Notes under the pieces: model-generated | What the model saw: only the letters and a program-made list of their open reading frames with translations | What the model was told of the DNA's origin: nothing | The model's database searches: none | Source of the DNA: Oscillospiraceae bacterium | Lineage (GTDB): Bacteria; Bacillota; Clostridia; Oscillospirales; Ruminococcaceae | Length of the DNA stretch: 64,000 nucleotides | Direction: 5' to 3' | Assembly (NCBI GenBank): GCA_009778065.1 | Contig: WRKM01000007.1 | Location: 1-64,000, forward strand | In this document: positions 1-8,330 of the stretch, piece by piece | Position numbering within the stretch: the stretch's first letter is position 1 | How the letters are laid out: each line of letters begins with the position of its first letter | Translations under genes and position numbers: made by a program

Positions 1-2340
1 AATGTGTTGTATACCGAGGTTGACTGGCTTGGCACGTATGCTATAATGGATATGGAGATGTGGTTTGAGTTTTTGGAAGCGAATGTTGAATACGAGGAAG
101 AATACGAAGACGAGGCAGAGGAAGAATCCGAAGAAACGACAGAGGTACAGTTATCTATACCGCTTATGGGAGCGGGGAACAGTACTAACCCGGATAAACC
201 TATTACATATTCATTCCCTGAAATGGAGTTTGTAGAGCAAGAAACTCCGGCGGGTTACTGGAATAGTGTAGTCTATGGCGACGGAATGTTTGTCGCGGTG
301 GGCTATCCGGGAATAATAACAAGTCCCGATGGTATAAATTGGACGTTACAAGAAACGCCCGCTAATAATAATTATTGGCATAATGTAGCATATGGTAACG
401 GAATGTTTGTAGTTGTGGGTGATTCTCGTACAGGTAACGGTCTAATGACCTCACCGGACGGCGTAAACTGGACGTTACATCAAGTACCCGGACACAACAA
501 CTGGTATAATGTGGCATATGGTAATGGTATTTTTGTCGTAACACCCTCAACTACGAGCGGAATTTATCAGAATAATTATATTACTTCACGGAATGGTACT
601 AATTGGACGTTACGGGAGCTTCCCGATAATAAAAACTACTGGGGTATAACGTATGGAAACGGGTTATTTGTTGCTGTGGCGTTAGCTGCAAATGAAAAGA
701 AAGCCGTAACGTCACCGGACGGAATTAGTTGGACGTTACATCAAACACCCGGAGATGACGATACTTGGTGGTATGGTGTAACATACGGTAACGGAATGTA
801 TGTAGCTGTGGGGTATTCAAATTCAGGAAAAAATATTATGACGTCTCCGGACGGCGCGAGCTGGACTTTATTACAAAATCCCGATAATGTTAATTTACGT
901 AACATAGCTTACGGTAACGGAATGTTTATAGCTACGGGTTATAACAACGGATATATGACCTCTGTGAATGGGATAGACTGGACTTTGTTTCAATTGGCTT
1001 ACGGCGAGACGTTTAATAATATAACCTACGGTGACGGAAAGTTTGTGGTTGTCGGAAATAATATGGTGTGGACTTCTTCTTATGAACCAAGGTATGAATT
1101 TACACTCGGCTCAAGCTGGCGGACAATTCGGTTGGACGATGCGCCAAATGCAAACCGCCAAACCGACACCGATGGCGATACTATTCCCGACTGGGATGAG
1201 ATTGCCGTAGAAAGCTCATTAATTCAACTATCCGCAAACGGAAGCTATATCGAAAGATTACCTACAATACAAGATTGTATTAATTATGCAGGCATGGGGA
1301 ATTCGACCTTTTTGAGTGGATTGGATAGGTTTATGTTCGGCGTTTCGTCCGCTGTAGTCGAGGTAGCTCTGAATAAAAAAGTTCTGCCGATTGATTCAGA
1401 CCCCGGCGACCCTGACACTGACGGCGATGGGATTCTTGACTATGACGATATTTGGGGACACATTACCACACGTAACAGTACAGACCCCAGAGTTTGGTCT
1501 ATTACACAGGATAAAAGTTATATATTCAGACCTAATTTACCGACAATAAATAATAATCCGTCTAAGTGGTACAATATCGTCAAAACAGGTGACTTTGGAC
1601 ACTTAGATATTAATCCGGGAACGACTGTCGTAATGTACCCTTATCTGGAAAGCTCAAACTTGATGAAAGCTATATCATCGAAAGATGAACCTAAGATAGT
1701 ACAAATAGTTTTAAAAACAGGAAGTTATGAACCTGAATACTGGCTTAAAGTCAAATTAGAAAGCGGGATTTACGGATTTGTACAACATGCTGATACTTAT
1801 ATTAATATTAGTGAATATCTTTATGCGCCTGATAAGTTGGTTTATCCGTTCCGTGATGATACTGTTGTGGGAAACAGGATGGCGACTGCTGGGTATAATT
1901 ACACCGGTCATGCCAAAAGTGCTATTGATATAAATGCGGGTAAAGATTTAATGGTCGACGAAGACGGGAATCAAATATTAGTTTCTCGAATGAGGTTAAA
2001 AGAGTACCCTATTTACTCACCGATTACAGGAACTGTTATAACAAGTGTTAATTACGACGGAAATTTTCCTTCAGAAGAAGAATACAACGCAAGGGAAGAC
2101 AAAACTATTAGCGGCTACGGTAATTATGTAAAAATTGAAAATAAAGATTATATAATGACATTAGCACATTTTGAATTTGTGTCCTTTGTTAGCGTTGGAG
2201 ATAAAGTAACCCCACACACTATGCTCGGAATTGCAGGAAATACGGGGTGGTCAGAAGAGTATCATTTACACTTAGAGATTTATAATAAAAGAACGAGGGA
2301 ATATGAATATCCAAAATATCATTTTAAAGAAATAAATTAA
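1..2340 (+). CDS. Secreted beta-propeller-like protein with C-terminal M23 peptidase domain (5' partial)
   Basis: The reading frame is open to base 1, so the true start and any signal peptide lie upstream; the GTG at 4 is only the first start-like codon. Numbering from that GTG, residues 80-370 hold about seven repeats of roughly 40 residues with the pattern YGNGxFVAVG...TSPDGxxWT, resembling BNR/Asp-box-like propeller blades. Two acidic Ca-binding, thrombospondin-3-like stretches follow (DTDGDTIPDWDE near 388 and DPDTDGDGILDYDD near 469). The C-terminus is a LytM/M23 metallopeptidase fold with H636, D642 and the HLHLE motif (H754, H756). M23 enzymes cut peptidoglycan cross-bridges, so a cell-wall or adhesion role is likely. 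An acidic Glu-rich linker sits near residues 30-50. The family call for the peptidase is firm; the blade fold is by pattern only. Confidence 0.8.
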   Translation, partial: NVLYTEVDWLGTYAIMDMEMWFEFLEANVEYEEEYEDEAEEESEETTEVQLSIPLMGAGNSTNPDKPITYSFPEMEFVEQETPAGYWNSVVYGDGMFVAVGYPGIITSPDGINWTLQETPANNNYWHNVAYGNGMFVVVGDSRTGNGLMTSPDGVNWTLHQVPGHNNWYNVAYGNGIFVVTPSTTSGIYQNNYITSRNGTNWTLRELPDNKNYWGITYGNGLFVAVALAANEKKAVTSPDGISWTLHQTPGDDDTWWYGVTYGNGMYVAVGYSNSGKNIMTSPDGASWTLLQNPDNVNLRNIAYGNGMFIATGYNNGYMTSVNGIDWTLFQLAYGETFNNITYGDGKFVVVGNNMVWTSSYEPRYEFTLGSSWRTIRLDDAPNANRQTDTDGDTIPDWDEIAVESSLIQLSANGSYIERLPTIQDCINYAGMGNSTFLSGLDRFMFGVSSAVVEVALNKKVLPIDSDPGDPDTDGDGILDYDDIWGHITTRNSTDPRVWSITQDKSYIFRPNLPTINNNPSKWYNIVKTGDFGHLDINPGTTVVMYPYLESSNLMKAISSKDEPKIVQIVLKTGSYEPEYWLKVKLESGIYGFVQHADTYINISEYLYAPDKLVYPFRDDTVVGNRMATAGYNYTGHAKSAIDINAGKDLMVDEDGNQILVSRMRLKEYPIYSPITGTVITSVNYDGNFPSEEEYNAREDKTISGYGNYVKIENKDYIMTLAHFEFVSFVSVGDKVTPHTMLGIAGNTGWSEEYHLHLEIYNKRTREYEYPKYHFKEIN

Positions 2341-2366
2341 TTCTTAATTATAAAGTAGGAGGTTTT

Positions 2367-3563
2367 ATGAGTCGTAAATTAACTCTGTATGTTGTTGTTT
2401 CAATACTATTGCTGTCATCTTGTGGCGTAAAAGATGACAGCAACCCCCATTCAAACATATCCGATACTTCAGCACTGGAGTCAATTGTTACATCAACACA
2501 AAAAAATGAAATACGCACACCGTCAGAACAAACGATAAAATCACCCGAAACCCAGTCACATGAACCAATTGTAACCTCTGTTGTTTCAACCGAGGAAAAA
2601 ATTAATCCTGTTTTTATAAATGACGAACATCACGGTGCGAATTGGAACGATTTAACACTGCCTGTTTATTATTATTATACTCTTTCGGTTACTGAGGGAT
2701 TTGCAAAATTAATAGAAGTCGAAGAATATAATGATTGGCTCAATAATGTAGTTGAAGAACGTAAAAAATTTGCAGGCAAGCGAGAAGAATTATATGTGTC
2801 TTGGGTAGATTTAAGTGATTACCATAACTTGTATACTTTTATTTGCGAGTTTAACCTGTCTGAACAGCAAATTAGAGAAGCACTTTATGAGTGGAACGAG
2901 TTCGGCGTTGCCGATATGGTCGAGAAGTATATTTATTCAGAAGAAGAGATAGAAGCAATTTCAACTAAAAATAAAGAAGAAATAACAAGACTTTTTGCGA
3001 CATCACTTGCAATAGTAAAGGGCGATAAAATTTATGTTCCGGGATGGTTTTTTTATAACTCTGCCGAAGACTATCAAAAGGCAGATATAACTGCACACGA
3101 CTTAATAACAGTTTTGAATAACTGTAGAAATTATAAGTTTTATATGAGCGAACAATATTTTTGGGAAGATAGTTACACAGGCTTATATTTCTTAGACTTG
3201 ATAGAATATAAAGCTTATCACTATCTTAACGGCGATGTTGATATTATCGTTTTATGCGGATATGACCGCGATTTTGATATGCCTATGGCGTATGAAGGCT
3301 ATTATTGGTCGCTTTATGAGAGCTATATTGACTTTTTCAACTTAAACAGGGACGATGATAACGGTTTTAATATTATCAAAAACGAGACCACCTACTCTCC
3401 CCACTGGGTCTACTACAACAAACCCACCGCTTACATCGAAGCAGGCATAACCCCCGAAGAACTCATAGAAATGCTCCCGAAATATGAAGCTTTAGGGATT
3501 TTGACAGACGAAGCATGGGCGGCGTTGCAGGGGAAGATATATGCTTATGCAGATGCGGGGTAG
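2367..3563 (+). CDS. Putative lipoprotein of unknown function
   Basis: 398 residues starting at ATG behind a good AGGAGG ribosome binding site. The N-terminus is a lipoprotein signal peptide with lipobox LSSC (lipidated Cys19), followed by a Ser/Thr/Pro-rich linker to about residue 80, so the protein should sit on the outer face of the membrane. The remaining region is rich in aromatic and acidic residues and I do not recognise a family. It lies 26 bases downstream of the M23 gene and probably shares its transcript. The gene is followed by a bidirectional terminator. Base composition is AT-rich like its upstream neighbour. Confidence 0.7.
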   Translation: MSRKLTLYVVVSILLLSSCGVKDDSNPHSNISDTSALESIVTSTQKNEIRTPSEQTIKSPETQSHEPIVTSVVSTEEKINPVFINDEHHGANWNDLTLPVYYYYTLSVTEGFAKLIEVEEYNDWLNNVVEERKKFAGKREELYVSWVDLSDYHNLYTFICEFNLSEQQIREALYEWNEFGVADMVEKYIYSEEEIEAISTKNKEEITRLFATSLAIVKGDKIYVPGWFFYNSAEDYQKADITAHDLITVLNNCRNYKFYMSEQYFWEDSYTGLYFLDLIEYKAYHYLNGDVDIIVLCGYDRDFDMPMAYEGYYWSLYESYIDFFNLNRDDDNGFNIIKNETTYSPHWVYYNKPTAYIEAGITPEELIEMLPKYEALGILTDEAWAALQGKIYAYADAG

Positions 3564-3581
3564 AGCATAATTTTTAACATG

Positions 3582-3620
3582 AAAAAAGGGTATCGCTTAA
3601 ATGTTGATACCCTTTTTTCG
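3582..3620. terminator. Bidirectional intrinsic terminator
   Basis: Inverted repeat GGGTATC / GATACCC with an 11-base loop, flanked by an A-run on the left and a T-run on the right, so it works on both strands. It separates the convergent lipoprotein gene (+) and histidine kinase gene (-). Confidence 0.85.
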
Positions 3621-3654
3621 ACAAGTTGACAGGCGATTATGAGAATTATGTGCT

Positions 3655-5088
3655 TTACACCGCCGACGCATAGCCCTCCGCTCTGTATTCGTTTTTTCCG
3701 TCAAATCTGACGCTTACCCTTTTGGTAAAACCGCGTCCGCCCTCAGGAAGTCGCTCTATAACTAAGCTTGCCCCCGTTTCTCTCATGATTTCAAATGCCT
3801 GCATCATTCCGATGCCTGAACCACCCTCATTTTTATGAGTGGTGGTCTGTTTTTTTCCTAAGTTGATTAAGGTCTCTTTCTCAAAATCGGTACCGCTGTC
3901 TTCGACCCTTATTTCATAATAATCATCACAAATACCGACCGTAAACAGGATTTGACGGGCGAAAGATTTATGCAGTAAGCCGCGGGAGCTTATGGCGATA
4001 ATTGAATTTTCCAATAAATCTGCCGATATTGTGCGAAGCTGTTCTTCGGTTATAAGATTTTCAATCATGTATTTTACACTGCCGCTGATAAATACGTCAA
4101 ACTCGATATTATTTTCATATGCTTTTTGTTTCATATAGTCTAATGTAATATCTAACGAAGTTATTTTCGTAGAGGGGAGTTGCTTGGATTCTTTTTTATA
4201 GCAGCCTAATAATCCATTACGTTGTACGTGGGCGCGACGTAATTCTTTTATTATATCTTCGGCTTTTTCCTTTGAATAATACTCGCATAGATTTCTTACG
4301 GCGTTTTCGAGGGAGGGGATTAATTTATTGTCACTGTGTATTATTTTCGATAAAGCGGCGTTATCTTTTTCAATCTCGAAAATTCGCTTTTCTTTCTCAG
4401 AAAGTTCGCAGTATAACTCAAGCTTTTCTTTTTCGGAAAGCGAATCCTTATATGCCTTTGTGATTCCTGTTTTCCACCAGATTATTACAAGAATGGCGCA
4501 AAAGCCGACGCATAATAAAGAAAACCATGCAAGCGAGTCGAGTACGCCGTCTCTTCTGATAACTACATTAATAATCGTATAGCATTGAAAAACTATTAGG
4601 GCTATGATAACCCCGAGCAGGCTTATATGCTTCTCGCCTAAAAAGGGAAGCCCGTTTCTCAATCTTTTGATGTTAAATACCGAAAAAACGAAAAGACCCA
4701 TAACCGGAAAAGTGGCAAGGGCGGTTATAATAATACTTAAATCAGAAAGTTCCCGAAATAAGAGACCGAATATTATTGACGAGAACGCAACGGCTAAAAC
4801 ATTCAAAATATAACTTAACGCACAGGATATGACAGAGGCTGTTATGGATATATTCCATTTGGCTCTCGAAATATACTTGTTAAAAATACAAGAGGATGCG
4901 AAAATGAAAATAACCGTTATCTCCGGTAAAAAAGATTTCATCGTCAGGGTAATAATAAACGACAAAAAAACGGAATAAACAGCCTGTCCTATTATTAACT
5001 CAGCTGTCGGTTTTCGATTCAAGGATTTCATATAAATAAACAGAGACCAAAAAATTATTGCGAAATACTTTACAAGCGTAATAATCAT
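3655..5088 (-). CDS. GHKL-family sensor histidine kinase (AgrC-like)
   Basis: 477 residues when started at the ATG at 5088, which is preceded by AAAGGTGA; the longer frame from 5142 would read through that ribosome binding site and is less likely. The first 210 residues form six or seven hydrophobic segments, a polytopic sensor. A coiled coil follows (about 215-250), then the phospho-acceptor box IIHSDNK with H251. The C-terminal GHKL ATPase shows the N-box (DLLENSI), G1 (VEDSG) and G2 (GGSGIGMM). This is the architecture of peptide-sensing kinases such as AgrC/ComD, but no AgrB-like protease is present nearby. It faces the 15-codon ORF at 5215 and a Spo0A-like response regulator at 5318-6112, its likely partners. 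Membrane sensing of a peptide is an inference from architecture and context. Confidence 0.85.
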   Translation of the reverse strand: MIITLVKYFAIIFWSLFIYMKSLNRKPTAELIIGQAVYSVFLSFIITLTMKSFLPEITVIFIFASSCIFNKYISRAKWNISITASVISCALSYILNVLAVAFSSIIFGLLFRELSDLSIIITALATFPVMGLFVFSVFNIKRLRNGLPFLGEKHISLLGVIIALIVFQCYTIINVVIRRDGVLDSLAWFSLLCVGFCAILVIIWWKTGITKAYKDSLSEKEKLELYCELSEKEKRIFEIEKDNAALSKIIHSDNKLIPSLENAVRNLCEYYSKEKAEDIIKELRRAHVQRNGLLGCYKKESKQLPSTKITSLDITLDYMKQKAYENNIEFDVFISGSVKYMIENLITEEQLRTISADLLENSIIAISSRGLLHKSFARQILFTVGICDDYYEIRVEDSGTDFEKETLINLGKKQTTTHKNEGGSGIGMMQAFEIMRETGASLVIERLPEGGRGFTKRVSVRFDGKNEYRAEGYASAV

Positions 5089-5153
5089 TAAATCACCTTT
5101 ATTATATAAATGGATAATAAAAACCCTTAAAAAATATCCCAAAAACCGAAATA

Positions 5154-5178
5154 CTTTTTAACAAAATAGCCTTATAAT
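5154..5178 (+). promoter_or_regulatory. Promoter of the 15-codon ORF
   Basis: A perfect -10 hexamer TATAAT at 5173-5178 lies 20 bases before an AGGAGGG ribosome binding site (5199-5205). No consensus -35 is present at the usual distance; the upstream bases are CTTTTTAACA, which suggests activator dependence. The activator is inferred. Confidence 0.5.
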
Positions 5179-5214
5179 ATAAATACAAAAATAATATTAG
5201 GAGGGATATTCGTT

Positions 5215-5262
5215 ATGTGGAAAGTTATTTTAGAGTTGTTCACAATAATCATGGGAGCGTAG
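5215..5262 (+). CDS. 15-residue hydrophobic peptide, candidate signal peptide
   Basis: ATG to TAG encodes MWKVILELFTIIMGA. It has a strong AGGAGGG ribosome binding site nine bases upstream, a TATAAT box before that, and its own rho-independent terminator 18 bases after the stop, so it looks like a complete monocistronic gene and not a chance ORF. The peptide is short, hydrophobic/amphipathic, with one Lys and one Glu, reminiscent in size and character of unprocessed short hydrophobic pheromones, though I recognise no specific family. It sits between a GHKL kinase (divergent) and a Spo0A-like regulator (convergent). Alternatives are a small membrane-active peptide or the leader of a regulatory RNA. 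Confidence 0.55.
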   Translation: MWKVILELFTIIMGA

Positions 5263-5279
5263 GAGATTGAAAATAAGCC

Positions 5280-5318
5280 TACCACCCCCTTGGAAAAGGG
5301 GGTGGTAAGTTTATTTTT
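5280..5318 (+). terminator. Rho-independent terminator
   Basis: Stem ACCACCCCCTT / AAGGGGGTGGT (5281-5291 with 5296-5306), loop GGAA, followed by TTTATTTTTT. It ends the 15-codon transcript. The convergent response regulator gene stops immediately after it and may use the same hairpin. Confidence 0.9.
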
Positions 5319-6112
5319 TACCAGTCGTTCTTAATCTTACGGGCGTAGTAGTAAATAAACTCGGTGTATGTAGGATAGGCTTTTGACGGGTTGATTCTGG
5401 CTGTATACAGTTGACTGAGTTCTTCCGTTGACGACCTCGCCCACGCCTTAATTATGGCGTTCGTCATAGCGTGGTCAACGCTCTGGCTGCTTTTACCATA
5501 TTTTTTTGCGATAGTATCGCAAAAATTAGGCATCGGCTTAACCATTATCATTTGAATGGCTTCAGTCAGGTATATACGCCCTAAAACCCGCGGACTTATA
5601 CCTACAAGGTCAAGCTCCGTGTCGATTCGCTTAATAATACGCTTAGTGATTTCCTCCCGGTCCTCGAGCGTTAAGAGCTCTTCGGGAATGTCCTGCTTCA
5701 TTTTTCTGAATAAGATGGTGCTTTTCATCGACATGAGGAAATCCACCACGTATTCAGCGTTGTAGTTGTCCTGGTTTTTCGAGATAATAAAGTCCGCGCC
5801 TAAGGCTCGTACCTTATCGAACACAATTCTGCTCGTGTTATCCGTCGTCACCAAGATAAAGGGACGGAAAACATCGGAGGTATGCAGCTTCTCCAAGAAG
5901 TTTATACCGTCTCCATCGCCCTTGTGCAGTTCGATATCGAGGATGACGGCATCGGGAAGGCAGGAACTGATATCCGAAAACGCCTTTTCGATGCTGTTCG
6001 TTACGCCGACTAACCGTATACCTTCAGTGTTATCAACACACCTGCTGATAGCCGCACATTCGGTAGGCTCGTCCTCGATTAGTAAAACCTTTAGCATTTT
6101 GTCTTTTTTCAT
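5318..6112 (-). CDS. Response regulator with Spo0A-like C-terminal DNA-binding domain
   Basis: 264 residues from the ATG at 6112, which has GGGGG upstream (the frame extends five codons to 6127 without better support). Residues 7-125 are a receiver domain: acidic pair E13-D14, phospho-acceptor D59 in VILDIELHKG, and K at SKNQ. Residues about 150-260 match the Spo0A C-terminal effector fold, with the characteristic segments GRIYLTEAIQMI, IAKKYGKSSQSVDHAMTNAIIKAW and KAYPTYTEFI. It is not Spo0A itself: the receiver differs, and it is paired with a membrane GHKL kinase. It would bind DNA as a phosphorylated dimer and probably controls the adjacent 15-codon gene. A direct repeat upstream (6220-6238) may be its autoregulatory site. 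Confidence 0.85.
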   Translation of the reverse strand: MKKDKMLKVLLIEDEPTECAAISRCVDNTEGIRLVGVTNSIEKAFSDISSCLPDAVILDIELHKGDGDGINFLEKLHTSDVFRPFILVTTDNTSRIVFDKVRALGADFIISKNQDNYNAEYVVDFLMSMKSTILFRKMKQDIPEELLTLEDREEITKRIIKRIDTELDLVGISPRVLGRIYLTEAIQMIMVKPMPNFCDTIAKKYGKSSQSVDHAMTNAIIKAWARSSTEELSQLYTARINPSKAYPTYTEFIYYYARKIKNDW

Positions 6113-6219
6113 AATGACCCCCAACACATTTATTTTTTATTAAACACCTGTTTATTAAATTATAATACTTTTTTATATGAATGTACAGAAGCAAACAATA
6201 CAAATATATAGATTTTTTT

Positions 6220-6238
6220 TGGCAAAATTCTGGCAAAA
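6220..6238. repeat. 11-base-spaced direct repeat TGGCAAAA
   Basis: TGGCAAAA occurs at 6220-6227 and 6231-6238, exactly one helical turn apart, upstream of the response regulator gene and its TATAAT box at 6159-6164 (minus strand). The arrangement resembles a dimeric regulator site; the binding protein is unknown. Confidence 0.4.
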
Positions 6239-6346
6239 ATAACAATAAGAATGAAAAGTTGCTGATATTCATATTATTATTTAATATAATTCAAAACAAA
6301 AATATATAATTTAATAAAAAATGTTTTAAATAGATAAAGAGGAAAA

Positions 6347-8296
6347 TTAACCGCTGAAGAAAATACGGTAAATCTTTTTTGCACCCCTGTAAATAAATTC
6401 AACAACAGCGGAATCATCTGTGCCGACAGCTTGTTTAATCGTTATCCCGACATCCGCATCACTTGCAGAAGCGGTGATAACCGGGACTGTACCGTCGTCG
6501 GAAAGCGTTGTTGTTGCTTTAAAAAAGTTATATCCCGTTATTCCGTTCGTATCATCAGACCTAATCGGTTCGGCAGGGAGCTGAATTTCAATCCCGTTCG
6601 CATTTATGCTGACAGTCGGTGCGGCGGCTCTTTTTATTTTATGGTTGCTTGAGCTGAAGCCCAAACCGATTAAATCGAATAAAATGTCCGTATCGGCGCC
6701 TTCCGCCACGAGAAAAACAGCGTGTTTACGGTTCAGTTTGTCTAAGACCGTCCCCATATCGAGCGTAAAGTGCGTAATTACATTTTCAGAACCGCTTGGG
6801 ATTTTTATCTCTCCGATTTTTATACCGTTCCATACATCGTTATCCCATGGTCCGTTTAACCAAACATTAATCTTAAAGGCACGGAGACTTTTAGGAGTAA
6901 TAAAAAGATTTAACGCCGTATCTTCTTCTTTGTCTCTGAAATCAAAATATTTATAACCTATTATGTCGTTATTCTTAACATCGTTAATGGGTGCATGGTT
7001 GTCCCAAATATCCCAAGAATCGCTCTGAGAAGCGGTATTCGAGAGATAACAAGCAATACCGGCGGAATAATATCTGTACGGTTCAAGCCCGTAGACGGAA
7101 AATCCCTCCGAGGTCACTTCCGCACCCTTATACTCGTTATCTCCTGCTTTTGTATACTTAATATTATCCTCTGTATAAGCGTCCCACGCTCTTATTTCAA
7201 CCCTGCCGCCCTCTGACACAGGTTTTTCATCCCATTTTATATTGACGGGTGCGACCATGGGCTGACGCGCATAACCGAAGCCCCTCGGCGCGCGATGATA
7301 AAACACGTACCATTGTCCGTTAATGAGTTCGATACTGCCGTGAGTGTTATGTCCGCTGTATGACGTTTCCAAAGCTGTACCATATCTGTTTAAAACTACC
7401 GCGCGTGAATCCACGAGTACGCCGCCGCCTCTCCACGGTCCGAGCGGCGTATCTCCAAAAGCATAACGCAAAGCCGAATTTGTACTCGAAAGTCCGTAAT
7501 CGGGACCGGAGAATCCACTATAGACCCAAACATATTTATTGCCGATTTTACGAATTGATGCGGCTTCAAAGAAATTAAACGTACTTAAATCCTCGCCCTC
7601 ATAAATATGAGGATAAACAGTACCTTTCGGGTCTCTGATTTTACCGTATTCAAAGCTTGACGGTATAAAGCATTCAATAATTTCAGTGCCATGACGCACC
7701 GAATACATGGTACTTGCGTTAAGCTCCGCCGCATATATTCTCTGAAAACCCCAAAATCCGTATGCTCTGAACCCCAAGTCAAAATCAGGCTCGTTCTCAT
7801 CGGTTATGTATTCGATAAATACAGCGGGGTCAAACCCCATAACGCTTCCGTCTGTAACACTCTTACCATCGGGGTTCAGGTTAACGGGTGTGAAGGGACC
7901 GGTCGGGCTGTCGCCTTTAGCTACCATAGCTTCCCTGTCCGGACCGCGGCTGTGCGGATAGAGGTAATAATCCTTAGAGCCGTCCTTATGTTTTATTTCA
8001 ACGAGGTCGGGAGCGTACATAACATCCCATAGCCCGTCCGATTTGTAGGTGAAAACAGAACCCTCGTCGCGCCAGAGCGTTAAATCTTCAACAGCCGCAG
8101 ACCATACCCGAATATCGGGACCGCAGTAGCTGTCGAACCGCACATCATGCGAGCCGATAACATAAACTCTGTAATTTCCCGGATTATCGGGGTCTTCAAA
8201 AACACGCGGTTCACCGTCCGGTAAATGCTCCCATAAGGGCAGATAAGGATTTCCGAATGTCCTGTATTCTTTTTTTATACCCTGAATGTTATCCAT
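6347..8296 (-). CDS. Glycoside hydrolase family 43-like protein with CBM6-like domain
   Basis: 649 residues, ATG at 8296 with AAAAGGTGCGG upstream. The N-terminal 360 residues look like a five-bladed GH43 propeller: acidic residues fitting the catalytic triad are D27 (PDGEP), D97 (YAPDL) and E244 (FFEAAS). A beta-sandwich resembling CBM6 covers about residues 380-545 (ending in DILFDLIGLGFSS), and a final Ig-like module of about 90 residues ends in IYRIFFSG. GH43 enzymes release arabinose or xylose from plant hemicellulose side chains. There is no signal peptide, so it should act in the cytoplasm on imported oligosaccharides. It lies 34 bases downstream of a MalT-like regulator on the same strand. 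Exact substrate cannot be read from sequence. Confidence 0.8.
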   Translation of the reverse strand: MDNIQGIKKEYRTFGNPYLPLWEHLPDGEPRVFEDPDNPGNYRVYVIGSHDVRFDSYCGPDIRVWSAAVEDLTLWRDEGSVFTYKSDGLWDVMYAPDLVEIKHKDGSKDYYLYPHSRGPDREAMVAKGDSPTGPFTPVNLNPDGKSVTDGSVMGFDPAVFIEYITDENEPDFDLGFRAYGFWGFQRIYAAELNASTMYSVRHGTEIIECFIPSSFEYGKIRDPKGTVYPHIYEGEDLSTFNFFEAASIRKIGNKYVWVYSGFSGPDYGLSSTNSALRYAFGDTPLGPWRGGGVLVDSRAVVLNRYGTALETSYSGHNTHGSIELINGQWYVFYHRAPRGFGYARQPMVAPVNIKWDEKPVSEGGRVEIRAWDAYTEDNIKYTKAGDNEYKGAEVTSEGFSVYGLEPYRYYSAGIACYLSNTASQSDSWDIWDNHAPINDVKNNDIIGYKYFDFRDKEEDTALNLFITPKSLRAFKINVWLNGPWDNDVWNGIKIGEIKIPSGSENVITHFTLDMGTVLDKLNRKHAVFLVAEGADTDILFDLIGLGFSSSNHKIKRAAAPTVSINANGIEIQLPAEPIRSDDTNGITGYNFFKATTTLSDDGTVPVITASASDADVGITIKQAVGTDDSAVVEFIYRGAKKIYRIFFSG

Positions 8297-8330
8297 GTCA
8301 ACCGCACCTTTTAAAAAATGATATTGTTTA

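Noticed and set aside
3617-3623. Spo0A box (TTCGACA, reverse of TGTCGAA)
   Set aside because: It lies in a terminator between convergent genes, not near a promoter, and a seven-base match is expected by chance.
5318-6112. The sporulation master regulator Spo0A itself
   Set aside because: The output domain is Spo0A-like, but the protein sits in a two-component pair with a dedicated membrane kinase and its receiver is divergent.
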